This document shows positions 58,118-64,000 of a stretch of DNA of 64,000 bases, piece by piece. The DNA comes from Nitrosomonas sp. (GTDB lineage: Bacteria > Pseudomonadota > Gammaproteobacteria > Burkholderiales > Nitrosomonadaceae), in the NCBI RefSeq assembly GCF_024282095.1, contig NZ_JAMWZS010000004.1:1-64000 (forward strand). Direction: 5' to 3'. The position numbers and the translations under genes are program-made. Within the stretch, counting starts at the first letter, position 1. Every line of letters begins with the position of its first letter. Under the pieces are notes generated by a model. That model ran no database searches and was not told the origin of the DNA. It worked only from the letters and a program-made list of their open reading frames with translations.

Positions 58118-61100
58118 ATGTTTGCATACTTGCAGGTAGATCGCCCCTACCCTGGACTGAGACCCTTCGAGCCTTGGGAAACGGGCATTTTTTTCGGCCG
58201 GGATATTCATATTGATCGTCTGCAAGATATTCTTAAATCCCAGCATTTTCTCACTGTAACAGGACCCTCCGGTTCGGGAAAATCCAGTCTGGTACGTGCC
58301 GGGCTATTGCCGGCATTACCCTTGGGCGCTATCGGAACCGGTAGCGACTGGCGTGCAGTCATTATGCGTCCGGGTGATAAACCGTTATCGAGTTTGGCAA
58401 AAGCTTTGTGCGACCACTATGCACTGGGTCCGGAGCTGAATCAAGCCGAAAAATCGGCGAGTACTGAAATCAATTCAACACTTCCAGCACTTGAGGCAGA
58501 GCTAAGACGCGGTCCATTAGGGCTGGTTGATTTGGTTAAAGATCTGCGTCAGCACGCCCGAGATCCCGATTTCAATTTACTGATCCTGGTTGATCAGTTT
58601 GAAGAAATCTTCACCTATGCCGAAGCCGGCACCTATCAGGCTGACGAATCCGATGCCTTTGTCAATTTGTTATTGGCAGCCGGTAACAACAAGGAAATGC
58701 GGATTTTTGTGATTATTACCATGCGCACCGATTTCCTGGGTGCTTGTACCCGTTTTCTGGGTTTACCGGAAATGATTAACCGCTCGTTGTATCTAACGCC
58801 GCGGTTGAACCGGGAACAATTGACTCAGGCTATCGCCGGACCCGCTGCGCTGTTTAATTTGAAATTATCCGCAGACTTGGTTGCAGAATATGTCAATGCC
58901 ATCCAGAATGAACAGGATCAATTGCCGGTTTTACAGCATGCTTTGGCGAGGCGCTGGGATCAGTTACTGGAAAAGAAAGGGTTGCATGCTGATACCACGG
59001 ATTATCCTGAAGTGGATGTTTTTCAAACCGTGGATAATTTAGGGCAAGCTTTATCGGATCACGCCGACACGGTTTACAACACCTTAACCGACGAGCAAAA
59101 GCTCAATGCACAGTGGCTGTTTCGTGCAATTACTGAGCAGCGAATTACTGAAGGTGGTGGGCAAACAGTGCGCAGGCCGCAATCGTTGGCGCGTATTGCG
59201 GAATGGTCCGGGCGGTCTTGGAAAGAATTTTTACCCATCATTAAAGCCTTCGCCGATCCAACAGTGAGCTTTCTCACGTATAAAAGCAAGCCCGATCAGC
59301 CCGGTGAACCGGAAGATGATGAAAAAACCGTCATTGATATTTCTCATGAGGCGGTGATGCGGCAATGGGCTAGTCTGAAAAGCTGGATCAACAGCGAAGG
59401 CAAGGCTGCGCAGGAATATCGCGAATGGCGTCAGCGTGCAGCGCGTAAAGACAGCGGCAGCGGTTCTTACCTTAGCGGCGCCGATTTAAGTCAGGCGGAA
59501 GCCTGGCTCAAGCAAGGATTGGATTTTGTCGCGCCTTCAACACAATCGGCTCAGCCGAATTCGGCACCGCATGCCGAATGGGCTAACCGCTACCATGAGA
59601 ACAAAAATTCCGCACATTCCTTCGCATCGATAGAAGCTTTTATTTTGCAAAGCCGGGATGCGTCGCAATTCTCGAAACGCTTGCTGAATCTGCTGGGCGC
59701 ATTTATGGTGACGGCCTGTTTGATTGCTGCCGGGTTTGGTTACTACAGTTACCAGCAATCCATTGAATCCGCCGCTAAGTCATTGTGGTTCCGGTTTAAA
59801 TCCGATTCAAGGCTGACACGAGGCAGTGGTGCTGATGATCTGATTACCGTTGCAAAGCAAGACAAAAATATTCGATTGCGCTTTATCGAAGAAATCCTGC
59901 ATGATGGAAACATCGCCACCGTATTTTCCTCCCATCCGGTATTGTTCTTGCGAGCGAGCGTCCAATCGGATTCCAGTCTAAGGGATCAGTTGCTTGAGAA
60001 ACTGCGGATTGCTGATGCTGATGCTGATGGAAAAGACTCAATTTCATTAGCTCGTATTCAGGCACTGTTGGAATTGGATACGGGTGAAGGTATCCAACAG
60101 CTATTAAATACAGTTGCCAAGAATGGAGATTATAAAATAATCGATAAGTTAGGTAAGGAAAGGTTAGTAAACTATATCAGCAAACTCAATGAAGATCAGG
60201 TAGCCAGTATTGTCGCTCTGATACAGAAAACGACGGATTTTCATCAACTTAAGGCCATGGGTGAGGGGCTAGTGTCTTTGGTAGACAAACTCAGTGAGAG
60301 CCAGGCAACCAGTGTCGTTGCGCAGGTTGTGGAAGCGATACAGGAAACGACGAATTTTTATCAACTTGAGGCCCTGAGTAAGGGGCTAGCGCCTTTGGCA
60401 GGCAAACTCAGTGTGAGTCAGGCAATCAGTGTCGTTGCGCAGTATGTGGAAGCGATACAGAAAACGACGGATCCTTATCAACTTGAGGCCCTGGGTAAGG
60501 GGCTAGCGCCTTTGGCAGTCGAACTCAGTGAGAGCCAGGCAACCAGTGTTGTTGCGCATGTTGTAGAAGTGATACAGAAAACGACGGATTTTCATCAACT
60601 TAAAGCCATGGATGAGGGGCTAGTGTCTTTGGCAGGCAAACTCAGTGAGAGCCAGGCAAACAGTGTCGTTGCGCAGGTTGTGGAAGCGATACAGGAAACG
60701 AAGGATTTTTATCAACTCAGAGCCTTGGGTGAGGGGCTAGTGTCTTTGGCAGGCAAACTCAGTGGGAGCCAGGCAACCATTATTGTTGCGCAGGTTGTGG
60801 AAGCGATACAGGAAACGAAGGATTTTTATCAACTCAGAGCCTTGGGTGAGGGGCTAGTGTCTTTGGCAGACAAACTCAGTGAGAGCCAGGCAACCAGTGT
60901 TGTTGCGCAGGTTGTGGAAGTGATACAGAAAACGAAGGATCCTTATCAACTCAGAGCCTTGGGTGAGGGGCTAGTGTCTTTGGCAGACAAACTCAGTGAG
61001 AGCCAGGCAACCAGTGTCGTTGCGCAGGTTGTGGAAGCGATACAGGAAACGACGGATCCTTATCAACTCAGAGCCTTGGGTGAGGGGCTAGTGTCTTTGG

Positions 61101-62194
61101 CAGGCAAACTCAGTGAGAGCCAGGCAACCAGTGTTGTTGCGCAGGTTGTGGAAGTGATACAGAAAACGATGGATCCTTATCAACTTAGAGCCTTGAGTGA
61201 GAGGTTAGCGTCTTTGGCAGGCAAACTCAGTGAAAATCAGGCAACCATTATTATTGCGCAGTATGTGGAAGCGATACAGGAACCGACGAATTCTGATCGA
61301 CTCAGAGTCTTGGGTGAGGGGCTAGCGCCTTTGGCAGGCAAGTTCAATGACATAATTACGGGACCTATTGTGGGTATACTGCTAACCGAGTGGGAGATCA
61401 GACCAAGTGATGCACAGGTGGCTGCTCTGGCTGAGCCGATCAATACTTTGATTCCACGCTTGGTTTTATCTGAGAATCAAACCAAAGTATGGTTAAAGCT
61501 GCTTGATATCCCATTTATCGATCGGGATGCTATAGCTACTGCAATTCGCAAACAATATGCAGATGCTCCTGGCGAAGACCAAGGTATTTGGACATTTGTG
61601 AAATGGGCTAACAGTTATTTTGGTGTTAATGGTCCGAACAAAGCCGATTTGATATCAGCTACCCTGGAAATTCTGTTATTGCCATTGCTGGTTTTGATTG
61701 GCGGTGGTTTATTGCTGCAGCTTTTGTCCGGGCGCAAGCTGGTTACTTTGCAACTTGATAAGTTAGCAAATAAAAAAGACCGGCAGAATTTAGGCATACG
61801 TTTCACAGGGTACACAGCAGAACAGGTAAAAAGCCATTGGAGTGTGTTGGGTGCAGACGAACGTATGATTGAACAGCGATTTCTAACGATGGATCTGATA
61901 TTTGCACCGATTTATGGCGCTACCTTTTTATACGCACTGCTCAAAGGGGCGGAATATTTGGATTTTCCATTCTCGCCTGCAATGCTGGTTGCATTAATTT
62001 GTACCATGATACTAGCTGATTGGACTGAAAATACGATTCAACTCCAACAGCTAAAACATATGAATCAACGCGGTGCAGTACTGCAAAGTGGCTGGATCAG
62101 GATAGCCAGTTTGGCCACGCAAATAAAACTATTGTGTGGGATCATCGTTATGATGTTATTGCTTTATATCTGTGCACAACTGCTACTGTTCTAG
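58118..62194 (+). CDS. Membrane nSTAND1-type NTPase with 39-residue tandem repeats
   Basis: The 1358-residue protein starts with the nSTAND1 signature RPYPGLRPFEPWETGIFFGR, Walker A GPSGSGKSSLVRAG (49-62), Walker B NLLILVDQFEEIF (about 152-164) and the HALARRWDQL helical region. A membrane helix follows near 521-545. Residues 690-1075 are ten tandem helical repeats (one of 35, nine of 39), each like LSESQATSVVAQVVEAIQ, then ETTDPYQLRALGEGLVSLAGK. Four hydrophobic segments end the protein (near 1178-1202, 1262-1276, 1288-1302, 1338-1358). nSTAND1 proteins usually end in WD40 repeats; a membrane C-terminus with HEAT-like repeats is unusual. It is predicted to sense a trigger and act with the TIR protein. 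Confidence 0.85.
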   Translation: MFAYLQVDRPYPGLRPFEPWETGIFFGRDIHIDRLQDILKSQHFLTVTGPSGSGKSSLVRAGLLPALPLGAIGTGSDWRAVIMRPGDKPLSSLAKALCDHYALGPELNQAEKSASTEINSTLPALEAELRRGPLGLVDLVKDLRQHARDPDFNLLILVDQFEEIFTYAEAGTYQADESDAFVNLLLAAGNNKEMRIFVIITMRTDFLGACTRFLGLPEMINRSLYLTPRLNREQLTQAIAGPAALFNLKLSADLVAEYVNAIQNEQDQLPVLQHALARRWDQLLEKKGLHADTTDYPEVDVFQTVDNLGQALSDHADTVYNTLTDEQKLNAQWLFRAITEQRITEGGGQTVRRPQSLARIAEWSGRSWKEFLPIIKAFADPTVSFLTYKSKPDQPGEPEDDEKTVIDISHEAVMRQWASLKSWINSEGKAAQEYREWRQRAARKDSGSGSYLSGADLSQAEAWLKQGLDFVAPSTQSAQPNSAPHAEWANRYHENKNSAHSFASIEAFILQSRDASQFSKRLLNLLGAFMVTACLIAAGFGYYSYQQSIESAAKSLWFRFKSDSRLTRGSGADDLITVAKQDKNIRLRFIEEILHDGNIATVFSSHPVLFLRASVQSDSSLRDQLLEKLRIADADADGKDSISLARIQALLELDTGEGIQQLLNTVAKNGDYKIIDKLGKERLVNYISKLNEDQVASIVALIQKTTDFHQLKAMGEGLVSLVDKLSESQATSVVAQVVEAIQETTNFYQLEALSKGLAPLAGKLSVSQAISVVAQYVEAIQKTTDPYQLEALGKGLAPLAVELSESQATSVVAHVVEVIQKTTDFHQLKAMDEGLVSLAGKLSESQANSVVAQVVEAIQETKDFYQLRALGEGLVSLAGKLSGSQATIIVAQVVEAIQETKDFYQLRALGEGLVSLADKLSESQATSVVAQVVEVIQKTKDPYQLRALGEGLVSLADKLSESQATSVVAQVVEAIQETTDPYQLRALGEGLVSLAGKLSESQATSVVAQVVEVIQKTMDPYQLRALSERLASLAGKLSENQATIIIAQYVEAIQEPTNSDRLRVLGEGLAPLAGKFNDIITGPIVGILLTEWEIRPSDAQVAALAEPINTLIPRLVLSENQTKVWLKLLDIPFIDRDAIATAIRKQYADAPGEDQGIWTFVKWANSYFGVNGPNKADLISATLEILLLPLLVLIGGGLLLQLLSGRKLVTLQLDKLANKKDRQNLGIRFTGYTAEQVKSHWSVLGADERMIEQRFLTMDLIFAPIYGATFLYALLKGAEYLDFPFSPAMLVALICTMILADWTENTIQLQQLKHMNQRGAVLQSGWIRIASLATQIKLLCGIIVMMLLLYICAQLLLF
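60185..61342 (+). repeat. In-frame 117-bp tandem repeat array in the STAND gene
   Basis: Ten units in head-to-tail order cover 1158 bp: a first of 105 bp and nine of 117 bp. Blocks such as GCCTTGGGTGAGGGGCTAG and GGCAGACAAACTCAGTGAG recur unchanged. The middle units (about 60650-61190) are nearly identical, while the outer ones diverge, a pattern of recent unequal expansion and homogenisation. Within units, the variable positions concentrate on ETTDPY/KTKDFY and ALGEGL/AMDEGL. Confidence 0.92.
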
Positions 62195-62213
62195 GATTGC
62201 TGATAAAAACAAA

Positions 62214-62543
62214 ATGAGCGACCTGAAACAAATCACCGAAGCCCTCCTCAAATTCCGAGATGAGCGCGATTGGGCGCAGTTTCACACGGCAAAGGATCTC
62301 GCGCTGGCGCTGAATATTGAAGCGGGTGAGTTACTGGAAGCTTTTTTGTGGAAGTCTTCCGAGCAAGCGGATATCGACAAAGTGAAAGAAGAGTTGGCCG
62401 ATGTTTTGGCGTTTGCTTTTCTACTGGCTGAAAAGTACGATTTGGATGTGAAGCAGATTGTATTGGAGAAGATTGAAAAGAATGCGCTGAAGTATCCGGT
62501 TGAGAAATCCAAGGGCAGTGCAAAAAAATACACGGATTTATAG
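62214..62543 (+). CDS. MazG-like nucleotide pyrophosphohydrolase
   Basis: From ATG 62214 the product is 109 residues. It has the all-alpha NTP pyrophosphohydrolase core: HTAKDLALALNIEAGELLEAF (metal-binding EAxE type) and KVKEELADVLAFAFLLAEKY with the second ExxD motif. This is the MazG/dCTPase RS21-C6-like branch that hydrolyses (d)NTPs to monophosphates, perhaps house-cleaning. It follows the STAND gene by 19 bases. A truncated copy of its first 33 codons lies at 56256, so this gene pair brackets the TIR/STAND genes. Confidence 0.88.
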   Translation: MSDLKQITEALLKFRDERDWAQFHTAKDLALALNIEAGELLEAFLWKSSEQADIDKVKEELADVLAFAFLLAEKYDLDVKQIVLEKIEKNALKYPVEKSKGSAKKYTDL

Positions 62544-62613
62544 ACTGCTTCTAAAAATTCAGATTTCATCCCTGCTGCATTGCAGGAAAAATTCTTTTCT
62601 TACCTGCTCCTCG

Positions 62614-63759
62614 TCATTTTACTAGCCGCCACAGCGAAGTAAGTTCCGCGGCACGGGCAGCATGTAGTGGGTCGCTGGTATCCGAGACGCGTGGGTGATG
62701 CGGTTTGATATCGGTTTTACTCAAGACTTTCAAGTTTGCCGCGTCAATCGCGGACAACAATTCAGCGCGCGTGCGCAATCCCAAATGTTCGGCAAAATCA
62801 GACAGAATCAGCCAGCCTTCGCCGCCGGGCGTCAGGTGGGCGCTGAGGCCGTGCAGAAATCCGCGCAGCATGCGGCTTTCCGGATCGAATATCGCGTGTT
62901 CCAGCGGTGAGCTGGGTCGTGCCGGAATCCACGGCGGGTTGCATACGATCAGCGCGGCTTGCCCTGCGGGAAAAAGATCAGCCTGAATGACGTCAACTTG
63001 GTTGATGAGGCCAAGGCGGGTCAGGTTGCCGCGTGCGCAGTTCAAAGCACGGTCATCCTGATCGGTGGCGACGATGCGCTGAATGCCGCGACGCGCCAGC
63101 ACGGCGGCCAGTATGCCTGTCCCGGTGCCGATATCAAAGGCAATCGATTGCTGCGCAACGAGCTGGGGTAATGGCGTTTCTGCAACCAATTCCACATACT
63201 CGCTGCGAATCGGCGCGAAAACGCCATAGTGCGGATGAATTCGCGCGCCCAATACCGGGATCTCTATGCCTTTCTTACGCCATTCATAAGCCCCGATCAA
63301 TCCCTGCAATTCGCGCAGTGAAGCGATATACGCTTCGGTACTCGGACCATACGCTTCCAGGCAGGCTGCGCGTACATCAGGCGCGCGACGTAACGGAATG
63401 CTGTGGTCGGCATTAAAGGGGATGAGTAAATTACCCAAGGTGCGAGCGCGCTGCGATTGCGTCTGGCGATGCAGATGGAAGGTTTCTGCAGGGGATGATA
63501 GTAATTTTTCGGTTTTTTTCGTCGGGCGTTTTTTATCGATGCGCCGCGCCAATGCCTGCAATAATTGGCGCGCATTTTGGAAATCGCCGCGCCACAACAG
63601 CGCGGTACCTTCACAAGCCAGACGGTAAGCCGTATCGGCTGTCATGCGATCATCGACAACTTGTACGCGCTTGGGTGGCGGCAAGTCCTTTTCTGAATGC
63701 CATCGGGCTGATTTTTCCTCGCCGTCTTCATGCCAGTGAATGATGGAATGCTCGCTCAT
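62614..63759 (-). CDS. Class I SAM-dependent methyltransferase (PrmB/RsmC-like)
   Basis: The 381-residue protein has an N-terminal helical region and a C-terminal Rossmann methyltransferase with the SAM loop AFDIGTGTGILAAVLARRG and the acidic strand VATDQDDRALNCARGN. The catalytic motif LIVCNPPWIPA (NPPW variant of NPPY/F) follows. The NPP motif indicates transfer to an exocyclic or side-chain amide nitrogen (adenine N6, guanine N2 or glutamine). Candidate targets are rRNA or a translation factor. It is transcribed convergently to the MazG-like gene with a 70-base gap. Confidence 0.82.
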   Translation of the reverse strand: MSEHSIIHWHEDGEEKSARWHSEKDLPPPKRVQVVDDRMTADTAYRLACEGTALLWRGDFQNARQLLQALARRIDKKRPTKKTEKLLSSPAETFHLHRQTQSQRARTLGNLLIPFNADHSIPLRRAPDVRAACLEAYGPSTEAYIASLRELQGLIGAYEWRKKGIEIPVLGARIHPHYGVFAPIRSEYVELVAETPLPQLVAQQSIAFDIGTGTGILAAVLARRGIQRIVATDQDDRALNCARGNLTRLGLINQVDVIQADLFPAGQAALIVCNPPWIPARPSSPLEHAIFDPESRMLRGFLHGLSAHLTPGGEGWLILSDFAEHLGLRTRAELLSAIDAANLKVLSKTDIKPHHPRVSDTSDPLHAARAAELTSLWRLVK

Positions 63760-63971
63760 GGCGAACGGTGTGACGAACTAAGTAAGGCAGCGAAATAGCA
63801 ATATAAGTACATAGAAAAGTGAGGAAAATTTATCGATTATTGTTGAGATTTTAATATTCGCCCATATTATACTCCTCACAAGATCTGGATTTATGGCGAT
63901 ACCCTTCATCCGCTTCCCTTACCTGTTATGCCATAATCGGGCTGACAGACCATTTACCTTCCTGGAGTTTT
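63760..63971. other. Divergent promoter region
   Basis: The 212-base gap lies between the methyltransferase (leftward) and the start of the next plus-strand gene. An AT-rich stretch (63830-63870, including TATTATAC) is a plausible minus-10 region for the rightward gene. I see no gene or repeat. Confidence 0.4.
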
Positions 63972-64000
63972 ATGTCTTTTTCTGCTTTCGGCTTGTCCGA
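63972..64000 (+). CDS. rhlE: Probable DEAD-box RNA helicase RhlE, N-terminus only
   Basis: ATG 63972, preceded by TGGAG at 5-6 bases, opens MSFSAFGLS, which runs off the window. The MSFxxxGLS start, with the aromatic and Leu of the Q-motif region, is typical of RhlE-type DEAD-box helicases in Betaproteobacteria. Only nine full codons are present, so the assignment rests on that short motif and may be wrong. Confidence 0.45.

Noticed and set aside
60185..61342. CRISPR-like direct repeats
   Set aside because: Units are 117 bp, contiguous without spacers and in frame with a long protein; they are protein-coding tandem repeats.

Overview
The window looks like chromosome of a betaproteobacterium, most likely a Nitrosomonas-type ammonia oxidiser. 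This is inferred from protein flavour, moderate GC, the pcnB-folK / panB-panC neighbourhood, copper-handling genes and an alginate-export-type porin. No 16S rRNA or amo/hao gene is present to prove it. I found no tRNA, rRNA, CRISPR array or transposase. Structural RNAs are RNase P RNA and a TPP riboswitch.

Layout. 1-2.8 kb: sulfate-binding protein (cut by the window edge), an outer-membrane porin and a YezD protein. 3.2-7.4 kb: a MASE1/PAS/GGDEF/EAL cyclic-di-GMP protein. 7.4-12.1 kb: cca, a three-gene copper/cytochrome operon (cupredoxin, DUF411, cytochrome c), ttcA and small envelope genes. 12.4-15.4 kb: periplasmic thiol redox genes (tlpA-like, dsbD, cutA). 16-24 kb: chemoreceptor, ornithine cyclodeaminase-like protein, typA and two lipoproteins. 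24-30.8 kb: gyrB, dnaN, dnaA, panC and panB on the minus strand, with DnaA boxes between dnaN and dnaA (possible oriC).

31.3-37.0 kb is a plus-strand peptide natural-product (RiPP) island: a short double-glycine peptide, an HlyD-type fusion protein, a C39-peptidase ABC exporter, two tandem double-glycine precursor peptides with a shared leader and diverged cores, and a graspetide-type ATP-grasp ligase. It lies between folK and panB, genes that are adjacent in a common pcnB-folk-panB-panC order, so it looks inserted. 37-45 kb: folK, pcnB, rnpB, a large MscK-like channel, a TolC-family protein and pcm. 45-47 kb: thiC behind a TPP riboswitch whose P3 arm holds a 148-bp element with perfect 20-bp terminal inverted repeats. 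47-54.5 kb: uppP, a macro-domain / GCS2-ligase / M14-type amidohydrolase set, rhodanese, an RsuA-family pseudouridine synthase, a DUF2835 protein and ettA.

54.5-62.5 kb is a defence-like accessory region: a RelBE-type and a YefM-YoeB-type toxin-antitoxin pair, a truncated MazG-like fragment, a small TTG-start gene translationally coupled to a TIR-domain protein, and a 1358-residue membrane STAND NTPase carrying nearly identical 39-residue repeats. An intact MazG-like gene follows. The window closes with a class I methyltransferase and the first codons of a probable RhlE helicase.

The two best candidates for undescribed systems are the ATP-grasp/double-glycine RiPP cluster and the TIR + repeat-bearing membrane STAND pair. 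The most unusual regulatory object is the riboswitch carrying a mobile-element-like hairpin. A dispersed TAACAGG-ended repeat supplies or touches the stop codons of several genes.
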